DNA from: Chara braunii
Taxonomy: Eukaryota; Streptophyta; Charophyceae; Charales; Characeae
Length of the DNA stretch: 24,803 nucleotides
NCBI GenBank assembly: GCA_003427395.1
Contig: BFEA01000604.1
Coordinates: 561,234 to 586,036 of the forward strand
Direction: 5' to 3'
Part shown: piece by piece, positions 14,518-24,197 of the stretch
Layout of the letters: every line of letters starts with the position of its first letter
Position numbering within the stretch: the first letter of the stretch is position 1
The notes under the pieces: generated by a model
What the model was told of the DNA's origin: nothing
Databases searched by the model: none
The model's input: only the letters and a program-made list of their open reading frames with translations
Program-made: the position numbers and the translations under genes

Positions 14518-17329
14518 TGCGAGGATCTGGGTCCTCGGCAGGCTGTGACGCCCAACCTCATGCCGAGCGCGACTTCCTGATCGAGGTAGGATGTGGGCCT
14601 GGAAGTGCAAAAAGGGGTGTGCCAAGGATTTTTGGGAACGTGGGGGTGGAGTCCCAGGTCATAACTGAGATCTCCTGTGGCAGAGTTTTTCGGGGGCACG
14701 AGTGCAATTTGGCGGAGAGGGCGGACCACCTCTAGTCATAAGGCGAATGGCATGCGCGGGTCACTCAAGGTCGGGCGAGCCATTGGTTCCGAGGACGGCG
14801 GTTTGCGGGAAGGTCCCTTCGGGGTGGGTGGGGTTCCGATGAGTCGGGCCGTCGAAAGTGGCCACGTGGCGCCGGTCGTCGTGCGTTTGGGTTAGGCCTC
14901 CGGAATTCCGGGGTCCTCTGATCGCCGCGTCATCAGCAATTTCCGCAGGGTGTACTGGGCCAGTAGGGGGCTATGGCCTTCCACGGGACGACGCTGAGTT
15001 GGTGATACGGAAGAAGAAGGCGGAAGGGAGGGAAGTTGGTGGAGATAACGACAAAGCCGGGGTGGGTGAAGTAGTGGGTGTGGTCTTGAGTGGGGAAATC
15101 AGAGCACCGGGGGTCGCTGGTGGTGGCGCAGTGAAATTCCCTAGGACACAGTCGGTTCTCGGTTAGGCAAGGGTATCTCGGTCGGAGGATTTCGTCTATC
15201 CAAGGGGTGAAGTAGTCCGGGTCGTACAACAACGACTCCGACCTCTCTGAGCGTGTCATTATGTCATCGCAGAGCTACGAGATGCCTAAGGGCGGGTCTG
15301 TGCCGGGTTGAGATCACTGTTTGCGAGCACGTGCAGGCTGCTGCGAATCGAGTTGCGCTTACATGTGTTCGCCCGGGATGATTGCTCCGTCGCAGGCCTT
15401 GGATGGCCGTATCCAATCAGATAGTATTTCTGCAACCGATGGTTATTTTTGGAATTCACGAATCGACACACAGGGGGCACGTGTAAATGCGCAGATCGAG
15501 TCGCGTTTACACCCGTCCTCGCGCGGCGTTCGCTGGGCCAGACATCCGACTGTCTAATCACTCCGTACTTTTCGACCATAAGCAAAATTCCTATCCTACT
15601 CACGAGTGCATCAAATGCAGTAAGCAAAGGCAAAGGCAAGGATCCGATAGGAAATCAAATAACCAAACATGACATCCATACATTCATTCATTCAGCAACA
15701 CACACACAATGCATTTGAGATGGAAATCGCAAAGACAAGTGTAAGCAAAAACCCAAGTCCAGATTCCGAAAAACAGAAACGGGCAAGTCACCCGGAGCCG
15801 AAATCAAAACTTATATACACGAGACAGGAGGGAGAAAAGATAAAAGAAACAGCAAATCCACGTCCATCAACCTCAACTCTCTCTTCCTCTCTCTCCTTCT
15901 CCGATGCGGACAGTCCGTCGTCGCGCACCAACCCACGAAGCCGTCACCCCGCTTAGTCCTCCCGCACCCGTCAGGTTCGCCCGCGCCCACAGTCTGTCGT
16001 GGCCCGCGTCAACCCGCGCGTTTGGCACCAGCTCGTTGGGTCGCCCGACTCCGGCTCTACTCACCTCTTACTTCACTAGTGTGCCAACCCTCTCTGATCG
16101 CACAACCCCGAGCTTCCAACAGCTGGTTAAGAGAGATAACTAATCGCGCAGCCGGAATGTATAGCGTGCATGCATGCGTGAAGAACACGGAATTACAAGG
16201 ATTTAGAAAGAAGATTAGAGAGGGAGCGCCTACGTTTTGCATGACCGGGCCACAGCGTGGGGGACATAGCCACTCTCCACGCATCGATTCCCAACTTAGG
16301 ACCCCTCATTGCAATCGCGCAGAAAGTCACGTGCTCCAGAAAGTGGTTCGTCACAAGGCCTAAGGGACCCCGGTTGAAGTGGTGCCCGCCCTAAGTGAAG
16401 GCGGGCCTAACATATTACAAGAGGCCTTTGACTGTCTATTTCATATTTGGGGTACAGGCGGTTGCGACGCGCCAGTTGGTTGAGAGAAACGCAGGCCGAG
16501 CAACAAACGCATTTCCAGGGCCTACCGGGCCTTTCCAAAGAATGCAGGTCCCGGGCGTGAATCGCAGCCTGATACACTCACAGTTGGGAGGCCCAACCGA
16601 ACAAGGCCCAGTAGCTGCAGCGCAAAGGCAGCATCCTGGGGCCTTCCGGAAGCTTCTAGGCCCAGGCCAGTACAGCCAGGCTGCACGAGCAGGCCAGCTT
16701 TTTCCATAAAGGAAAGAGCTCGCCCCAGGCAGCCTCATTCAGGCAATCGCATGCTAGCGGCAGCGCTGCTGGAGCAAATGCTTGTGGGCTGCTGCTGGCG
16801 CAAAGAGGCGAGGCGCAGCACGTGCGGTCGTGCAGGGAACATGGCGCTGCTGGGGGCAACGCCATAGCCCAGCCACCATAGCTGGTGGGCTTGGACTACA
16901 GTGAGGTGCATGAGTGGTCTTCGGGTGTAAGGGAGGAAGACGTGGGTGTAAAGTCAGGGAAGGGCGAAGGATGACGATGATGATGATGTGAGGGCACATA
17001 CCTTGTATTGGCGATGGTCTGCATTTGGGAATCTTCAAGTACTTCGGGTTGGCGCTGATGTCAACAGTTGCATTGTCTATTAGTAGGCTGATCGTAGCTG
17101 TGTAGGAGTAGGCTGGGCGCTGAGCGCCAAGTAGGAGTGTGAAGGGACTGGACTCTTGTGTTGTGGCGGAGAGAGAAAACTCTCCTTGACATTGGTTTTC
17201 AGTACTACGAACCTCCATTGGTGTATTATTGGTGCAATGCTGCTCTTTGGACACACTGTGACTATCTGGCTTTCAATGTGATGGTGTAATCTGGAATTTG
17301 TCATCTCGCTGTTGCTTATTTTCCTTGCA
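14518..17329 (+). repeat. Element B 5' LTR, split by a nested insertion
   Basis: Bases 14518-14543 and 16356-17329 together match the 3' LTR start (24198 onward) once the 14544-16355 insertion is removed, giving an LTR of about 1.0 kb. It ends TTGCA (17329). It contains a GC-rich hairpin GCCCGCC/GGCGGGC (16384-16390, 16400-16406), also in the 3' LTR. Long antisense open frames here (for example 16754-17254) recur in the 3' LTR as part of the repeat and are not taken as genes. Confidence 0.88.
14544..16355 (+). mobile_element. Probable solo LTR nested in the Element B 5' LTR
   Basis: An 1812-base insertion begins TGTGACG and ends CGTCACA (perfect 7-bp terminal inverted repeat, TG...CA) and is flanked by AGGC on both sides (14540-14543 and 16356-16359). 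The unoccupied site is visible in the 3' LTR, where GGCAGGCCTAAGG is continuous (about 24218-24230). These are the hallmarks of a retroviral-type integration, and the absence of any primer site, gag or pol makes a solo LTR the simplest reading. The orientation is not determined; the plus strand has a TATA-like TTATATACAC at 15811-15820. It must post-date Element B. Confidence 0.8.
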
Positions 17330-17332
17330 ATT

Positions 17333-17344
17333 TGGTATCGGAGC
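17333..17344 (+). other. Primer binding site, initiator-Met tRNA variant (Element B)
   Basis: TGGTATCGGAGC lies three bases after the LTR. It differs from the standard TGGTATCAGAGC by one G at position 8, and fixes the LTR boundary and strand. Confidence 0.88.
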
Positions 17345-18587
17345 TGGTTCATATTGGACTTCATTGGTTCATCGCAATAGCTGTTCGGTGCTTCGCATGA
17401 GGTGTGGGGCAGTGATAAGGCTTGGGCGTTGAATGTAGGGCGGCCCAAGGTTGTGTGGGCGCATCAGGAAGCTATGTGGTGACATGCGGGGTGTATGCTG
17501 GATGATGAGAGCTCGCTGATGTGACATATTAAGCCGAGGTGGTGCCGAGGCAAAGACCGGTCATCATAAATGCACATCAGGTTGCCGGTGAGAAACCTGT
17601 GGTTGGGGGCAGCATTATGAGGTACGTTGCTCTCTTCCTTATCTACCCTCTTCATTACTTCTTACCGTGAGGAAGTGAGTCTTGTCTTGAGAGTCCTCTC
17701 GATGTGAGGTGTCATGAGCGCTCAACCTTGAGAGTCGACATTCTTCTTGGGCAGCAAGCTAGTGGGAGACGGGCGAAGCCTCTGAAGGGCCCTGGACGAA
17801 GCACTCGGGTCACGGTCACCATGCCAACCCGTTGGGACTAGTACACGCATGCTTTGCCACAAGTCCTTGGTTCTGCTGCTTGCGAATAGAGGTCATGCAG
17901 GGCATGCCAGCCCTTTGACAGACACTTACCAGACCGTCTTTAAATATTTCTGGCGGGGACTCGGTGTTGACTCTGGCTGTGATCGTCGTCCTGTCTGCGA
18001 CGTTAAATATTTCCTGAGGAGTTACGGGGGATCTCCTTAAATGCCTCCTGATCAGCCGATCAAACCGGGTGTAAGGCTCGTTGCATGCGAGGGTAAATAA
18101 TGTGCAGGGGCTGGCAGGCTCGGCGTTGACTTGGGGCACAGGGGTGGGCCGGATTGCACACCTTCAGACACGCTGCTCAACCAGATGCTCAGGGCGTCGA
18201 CACAAAGAGACAACTCAAGAAGGATACAGGGGGAGGGGGGATTCCGGTAACTGTTCACAGTGGCAATCATTAGACAATCTGCCATCCAGTATACATCTCC
18301 AACAGGAGATATTATTTTTATTTTTGATTATCTAGTTGTTACAGACTTGACTAACAACTGACAGACGACTGCAGACAGATTAGATCTTTGCTGCATTGCA
18401 ATCTGTTCTAAGGTAATCTAAAAATAGATGTGATATTTCCTGTAGGATCTGACATTAGTTGTTACTACATCACTTAACTGTTTCTGTTCAGTCCGACCGA
18501 AATTAGTTGTGATTCGTAATCGGTTGTGTGGCAGGCTAAGGTAGGATTCAGTGGGGATTCTAGTTTAGATCACACACACTGTAGCTC
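17345..18587 (+). other. Element B untranslated leader; no gene seen
   Basis: About 1.24 kb lies between the primer site and the gag ATG. Short open frames on both strands lack recognisable domains. The last 300 bases are AT-rich (18290-18580). An RNA packaging or dimerisation role is expected of such leaders in the family, but no specific motif is visible. Confidence 0.6.
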
Positions 18588-20454
18588 ATGAGTGATGCAA
18601 GCACTAGTGAGGAGGAGTTGTTAGTGGACGACCGTAGGACTACTCGTGGAACTGCTCGTAGTCGACCCTTGACTTTCCTAGAGAGTGGTCCAGGAGACGA
18701 GAGGAGACTGCAGAGAGAGGCTAGAGAGAGAGCAGCAGCAAGGAGAGTGAGGGTAGCTGAGGATAGTGCCAGGTCTAGAATTTCAGCTAGCACCAGTACG
18801 GCCATGGCTACTTCATCTACCATGTCGCAAACCTCTTCACAGTCCACTTCGTCAGGAGTTAGTCAAAGTGGTTCTCAGGGGTCCATTAGTCAGACTGCAT
18901 GCTTGCGAGTCAGCCAGCAGACTCAACTCACGCCCGAGGATTATGAAATCCTCCAAGCAGAAGAACTTCAGGATGAGCTACAACAGCAATTGGATGAGGC
19001 AGCAGAGAGGAGAAGAAAAACAATCATGAGGAAAGCTAGACTAGGTAGTAGAAGAGAGGAGCTAGGCAGACTGGAAGCATTAGATGAGTCAGCGCTTGAC
19101 CCTGCGATACGAGCGCTGCGTAACTCGCTTCTTTGTGTGACGGAAGCGCAGGCTGTCCAACAGGAAGTGCTGGCTGAACTAGTGGCAGGCCAAAAAGAGA
19201 TTTTGGCTGCACTATGGGCTCCTCGTCCCATGATGAGGCAGCCTCAGTATGCTGTAGTTCCCCCTCCAGGTGCAGGTCCATCAATGACGCTGCCGCCGGT
19301 AGGGCCTTCATTCTCACCTATGTTCGGCATGCCCCCTCCAGGTGGTTTTGTAGCAACTAGTGATCCGGTTCATAGAGTCTCAGCCGTACCATCGACGACA
19401 GTGGTTACTACAGTCCCACTGTCAAGTCAGGCCTAGGTTAGTGTGCTGCAACCTGTTTCGGTGGCTATGCAGCCACTGCAGCAAGCCCCTGGGCCAATGC
19501 AGCCTATGCAGTGGATGCCAAGAATACCCTTGCTGAGTCCTAAGCCCTTCTACGGCGATAGGAAGAAGGACGAGGATTTGGATACCTGGGTAAGGACGGT
19601 GCCTACCACGTCAGAGCAGGAAGTTGTTGTGGCTGCCTCCTTTTTAGAGGGGTCAGCAGCCCGTTGGTTGAATGGCCTAGTGCAGCAGCAGGGCTACGGT
19701 CAGAACTTCGATGCCTAGGCCCAGGCCCAAACATTGTAAAAGTTCGTACGGTCCGTGTACAACAGGTGTCATGACCCTCAAGGGGCTCAAAAGGCCACTT
19801 ATGCAATCAACAGTCTCTGTGCCAGACGGTACAAATGTTAGAGAGCTGACAGACACCGTAGAACGTCTGCTCGTGGTACCTGGTGTGCGCTATGACCAGC
19901 AGGTACTCCTTACGGATTACCTTAGATGTCTGCCTTCAGAGGTAAGGACAAAGCTGGTAGATGAGGCTTATGTTGATCAGCACAACTTCGCCTCTTTCAG
20001 CAAGAAAGCCTTCGACATGGAGGCTAAGTTGGGATCTGCACATCAAAGTCAGGGCGATGGTAGGAAGAAGAGACTACCCCAAGACTGGAAGAAGAAAGGC
20101 CAATTAATGTTCGTCGATCATGATGGTCAGACGACAGAGATTGACGACTTCCTAGACCTTGGGGAGGACACAAAGCATGATGGGGCCAGTGAGACTTCGG
20201 ATGGGGGAGTCATGGCGCCTATCAAAGAAAAGGCTTGGGGGACCGGGAAGAAGAAGGTAGTAAGGTCCACGGGTCAGGGCGACCGAGTTGCTAGGGGCAC
20301 GTGCATGAATTGTGGCAACTATGGCCACACGCGTCGAAGGTGTCGAGGCAAGAAAGTCCTGACGAGGGTAGCTTCACCAACGGTGGTGGGACTATCTTCG
20401 AACTCTGGCGGTGCTTCCGCAAGCACTTCGCAGCGAAACACCTCGGGCCAGTAG
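18588..20454 (+). pseudogene. gag: Element B Gag with CCHC zinc knuckle, interrupted
   Basis: The ATG at 18588 (MSDASTSEEELLVDD) opens a 282-codon frame rich in Ser, Arg and Glu, with a coiled coil at residues about 112-165 (EELQDELQQQLDEAAERRRK), then a Pro/Met/Gly-rich linker. A TAG at 19434 interrupts it. The same frame continues with the Gag core (LSPKPFYGDRKKDEDLDTWV, FLEGSAARWLNGLV) to stops at 19716 (TAG) and 19737 (TAA). After a frame change near 19835 the 19711-20454 frame carries the capsid C-terminus (LLTDYLRCLPSEVRTKLV), an acidic linker and a zinc knuckle CMNCGNYGHTRRRC (20302-20343, all four ligands present). The protein would package element RNA; this copy cannot be translated as one chain. 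Confidence 0.87.
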
Positions 20455-21176
20455 GAGTTTTAGCCGCTCTTACTCGCGCTGACGTGGTAAGGTTGCCTTC
20501 CCCACTTCAGGCATTGGCCAAGGCTAGTGACCCACGTATCGCCCCGCAGACACATTCAGACCCACCGACGCTCTGTTCGAGAGATGTGTCTGAGGCCCTA
20601 GAAGAGTTAGAGACTGAGTGGTCAGAGAAGGACCCCAGGGACTCTTGGGCGATGATTAGTAGAGGTCCAAAGGGTGAACATTTCGTGGTAGAGGTTGATG
20701 TAGGTGGCCGCAAAGTTGGCGCCTTCGCAGACATAGGCTCTGCACGGAGATTCATCAGTTGTGCTTGTGTGGATAGACTGCGCTTAGGGGACCAAGTGCA
20801 GCGGCTTAGCATAACTGTAGCTTCTACGCTGGCCAACAAGCACCAAATGTTGGTAAAAGACTATGTCAAGGACGTAGTCTGTACCTTCTCCTATGGAGGA
20901 GGGGAAGTGAGCCATAAAATCTCCTCCCTAGTTAGCGACGAACTGCCCTTTGATATGCTCTTAGGCATGTACTACCTCGAGGTCGCGCAACCTCAGTTTG
21001 ACTGGGATAGAAAGGTGTTGATCCACAAATTGCCCAATGGTAGAACCGTTAGATTGCAGAAGTACAAAGCTAGCAGTCTGATAGAAAACCACGGGTGCAT
21101 GTGTGCATCATCTTTCTATAACTATTATAAGCAGAATCGCAAGGAGGGCATGTCTCTGAAAAAGGGGAGGCCGTAA
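20455..21176 (+). pseudogene. pol: Element B aspartic protease
   Basis: The frame open from 20301 to 21176, shifted relative to the zinc-knuckle frame, contains KGEHFVVEVDVGGRKVGAFA followed by DIGSARRFIS. The catalytic Asp codon is at 20730-20732, in D-I-G where retropepsins have D-S/T-G. FDMLLGMYYL near 20950 matches the C-terminal LLGMDWL block, with Tyr in place of Asp. The frame ends at a TAA (21174-21176); the downstream RT is in another frame, with the switch in an A/G-run just before. The overlap with gag might reflect programmed frameshifting, but I see no slippery heptamer, so mutation is equally likely. Confidence 0.8.
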
Positions 21177-22147
21177 AAACACCACCAGAGATAGAATCAA
21201 TCGTCGCTCAGTATTCAGACCTTTTTTAGGAGCCCACAGGCGTGGTAGAAAGGGAGGTTGTCCATGCAATAGAGGTTGTCCCAGGTAGTAGGGTGCCTTG
21301 AGGACGAATCTATAGGATGTCTCTTGCGGAGTTAGATGAGCTCTGCCGCCAGCTCAAGGAGCTCACAGAGAAGGGATGGATTCGGCCTAGTACCTCCCCT
21401 TACGGCGCTCCGGTCTTATTCATACGGAAGAAGGGAGGTACCTTGAGGATGTGCATTGACTATAGGGGCCTCAATGCCATCACTGTTAAGAACGTGGAGC
21501 CCCTACCCCGCATCGATGACCTCTTGGATAGAGTGCAGGGATGTCGGTACTTCACCAAAATAGATTTGAAGTCCGAATACCATCAAATTGCCATTAGATC
21601 TGAGGACCAGCACAAAACCGCATTTCAGACCAGGTACGGTCTGTACGAGTTTGTGGTGATGCCCTTTGGCCTATGCAATGCACCTGGTACATTCCAACAC
21701 GCGATGAACATGATTTTTCATGACTACTTAGACAAGTTTATCGTCGTGTACCTCGACGATATTCTTATCTTTAGTAGGACTGCAGAGGAGCAAGTTGAGC
21801 ACTTGAAAATAGTGCTAGGTCTCCTAAGACAGCACCAGTACAAGATTAACTTGGAGAAATGCGAGTTTGGTCGCACCAAGATCTTGTACTTGGATCATGA
21901 AATCTCAGCAAATGGACTGAGGCCAGATGATGCCAAGGTGGCCAGCATACGTGATTCGCCCATACCTCAAACTGTTGCTGAGGTCAGATCGTTTTAGGGG
22001 ATGACGGGCTACTATCGTCCGTTTGTGAAGAACTATAGTACTATAGCTTCCCCATTGACAAATCTAACTCGACTTGATACCCCTTGGGAGTGGACTGAAG
22101 AGTGTGAGGCAGCCTTTAGGAAACTGAAGTACGCCTTAACACACTAT
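21177..22147 (+). pseudogene. pol: Element B reverse transcriptase
   Basis: The frame reads PEIESIVAQYSDLF, a TAG (21227-21229), then the pre-RT segment, a TGA (21299-21301), and an uninterrupted RT stretch 21317-21994. Motifs in order: [89 protein letters not shown] (YLDD 21749-21760, both catalytic Asp present), YKINLEKCEF. A TAG at 21995-21997 interrupts the connection block, which continues GMTGYYRPFVKNYSTIASPL. The RT core itself is the best-preserved enzyme domain in the window, but it is bracketed by stops. Confidence 0.92.
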
Positions 22148-22205
22148 AAGAAAATCCCAGAGGAAAAGACACCTAAAATGAAATATTTTAATCCAGCCTC
22201 TGTAT
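22148..22205 (+). other. 58-base insertion between RT and RNase H
   Basis: The coding sequence ...ALTHY stops matching at 22147 and resumes with EFLKLPDP at 22206. The intervening 58 bases are AT-rich and flanked by TAT on both sides (22145-22147, 22203-22205). They shift the frame by one. Origin unknown; no intron-type GT-AG ends. Confidence 0.6.
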
Positions 22206-22620
22206 GAGTTTCTCAAACTTCCTGATCCCGATCAGCCCTTTGTCGTGACTACAGACGCCAGCCAATATGGCATAGGCGCGGTCCTTGCGCAAAAGGAGGG
22301 GAAAAAGTTGAGACCGATCGAGTATATGAGTTAGAAAATGCCATCTTAGAAACTAGCAAGTCCACATACAAGAGTGAGCTCTATGCCCTATATAGAGCGC
22401 TGGTTCATTGGAGACATTATCTCCTAGATAGATTCTTCTATGTGAGATCTGCCCATGAAACCTTGTGCTGGATCAAGACACAACCCGTGCTCTCTGATGC
22501 ACTAAAGAGATGGATACAAGTGATAGACATTTATGACTATCAACTTGATCCTATCAAGGGAGAGTACAACAAGGTGGCTGATGCGCTATCTCGTCAAGCG
22601 GATTATCTAGGCGCACTAGT
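22206..22620 (+). pseudogene. pol: Element B RNase H domain
   Basis: After the 58-base insertion the frame reads [20 protein letters not shown] (first catalytic Asp at 22254-22256 retained). Two TAG stops follow (22332-22334, 22347-22349), then a one-base shift near 22357-22360 returns to the main pol frame: YKSELYALYRALVHWRHYL, LCWIKTQPVLSD, then EYNKVADALSRQADYL (final catalytic Asp in VADALSR present). The active-site residues visible are intact, but the chain is broken. Confidence 0.86.
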
Positions 22621-24157
22621 GACTGAATTTGGCATACCTAGCGACTTGACTCGATCATTGGTGGATGCCTATCAGCAAGATCCAGTTATGTCTGAGATCA
22701 TCCGTACATTCCAAGCAAAGGACAAAAAGACTTTGGACGAATTTACGATGGTAGACGGCTTGCTGTTTCTTGAAAAGGCAGGGAATAAAAGATTGTGTGT
22801 TCCCAGTAGTGAGTCTTTGCGTAGTTTATTTGTAGGAGAATGCCATGATGCAACTAGTCGTTTTGAATATAAAAAGACATCAGCAAACTTAGTACATAAA
22901 TTTTGGTGGCCCTCTATGATGCTAAATGCCCAAAAATATGTAGAAACCTGTCAGGTTTGCCAACGCAACAAACCAAGAACTCAGGCTCCGCTTGGGCTTC
23001 TCCAGCCCTTGCCGATTCCTGAAGGTCCTGGCAAGAGTGTTTCCATGAACTTCATGGATACTCTTGTCACCAGCAGGTCCGGGAAAAGACATGTCTTCGT
23101 CATAGTAGACCGCTTCTCTAAGTTTGCAAGACTTATCGCTATGCCTGAATCTGCAAAGACTGACCATGTCATCAAACTCTTTATGGATAACTGGGTACGC
23201 GACTTCGGTCTACCCTCGTCTATAGTTAGTGATAGGGATATAAGGTTTACAAGCGAACTTTGGAAGTCAACTGCTGAGCAGATGGGAACCAAGCTCCAAA
23301 TGACATCAGGGAATCATCTTGAGTCAAATGGACGAGCATAACAGATGAACCAAGTAGTACAACACCTGCTGCGGCACTATATTAAGCCAAGTCAGGATGA
23401 TTGGGACAAGAAGCTACCTCTTGTCGCCAGCCTGTATAACAATGTTGTGCATAGTACCACCGGTAAGACTCCCAACCAACTGCATCTTGGTTGGAAGCCC
23501 AGAACTGCACTAGATTTCCTGCTACCAGAAAGTCAACCCACAACAACACCCGGCAGCACAGAATTCGTTGTCCAGTATGATCAGATGCTGCAACAGGCCG
23601 TTTAACATATCAAGAGATATCAAGAAGCTATGATTGCATTTGAGAATAAGCATAGACGGCCCTCTAACTTTCAGGTAGGTGATAGAGTCTTGGTCAGATC
23701 ATCTGAACTCGGTCAAGAGCTGGGTATATCCCGTAAATTGATGCCACAGTACTTCGGCCCATGGGAGGTTCTAGATGTGACTAGGGATCAGATACAGGGA
23801 CCCTCCTATGTGATCCGCATCCCACCTCACTTACGTAAATACCCTGTTTTTCATGCCTCAAAGTTGGCACCTTTCGCTGCAACTGAGCAGTTCCCATCAA
23901 GAAGATTAATGCTGCCCCCAACCATGGATGGCGAGGTGGACATCGACCAGATCGTGGAGCATCGAATGATGCCTGTTCCCCGGCCATCAGGCAGAGGGGG
24001 CCCTCCTAAACCGAGAATGCAGTATCGTGTGAGCTTTAGACATCATCTCGATCCCAAGGAAGATCGCTGGTTCACCCGAGAAGAACTTATGAGGACAGCA
24101 CCTCAAGTGATAGCGGGCTATGAAAGAGAACTGAAAGGGAAGATGCCTGCAGAATAA
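22621..24157 (+). pseudogene. pol: Element B integrase with chromodomain-like C-terminus
   Basis: Zinc-binding domain: the first His is at 22844-22846 (GECHDATS), the second His position is CGT/Arg (22859-22861), and the Cys pair is present in ETCQVCQRNK. Core: the first catalytic Asp is AAC/Asn (23048-23050, SMNFMD), the second Asp is present (GAT 23231-23233, SIVSDRDIRF), and the catalytic Glu position is a TAA stop (23339-23341, before QMNQ). Another TAA lies at 23603-23605. The C-terminal frame 23630-24157 has a GPY/F-type module (LMPQYFGPWEVL, residues about 37-49) and, at residues about 102-168, a chromodomain-like region (DIDQIVEHR, MQYRVSF, DRWFTREEL, GYEREL). It would insert cDNA into chromatin; it is clearly inactive. 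Confidence 0.9.
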
Positions 24158-24183
24158 GAAACTTCTCAGCGGACTAACGAAGT

Positions 24184-24197
24184 AAAGGAGGAGGGAA
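24184..24197 (+). other. Polypurine tract (Element B)
   Basis: AAAGGAGGAGGGAA directly abuts the 3' LTR start TGCGAGG at 24198. It is the expected plus-strand DNA primer for reverse transcription. Confidence 0.88.

Noticed and set aside
14544-16355. TGTGACG/CGTCACA termini shared with the hammerhead element's TTGTGACGA end
   Set aside because: Only seven bases match; TG...CA ends are generic to LTRs and the rest of the sequences are unrelated, so I treat it as coincidence.
16754-17254. Antisense 166-residue frame, and a similar 157-residue antisense frame at 24271-24744
   Set aside because: Both lie within the two LTRs of Element B; being open in both copies reflects the shared GC-rich repeat rather than coding.
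20301-20454. Programmed -1 frameshift between gag and protease in Element B
   Set aside because: The frames overlap, but I see no slippery heptamer, and this copy has several other frame changes that are plainly mutations.
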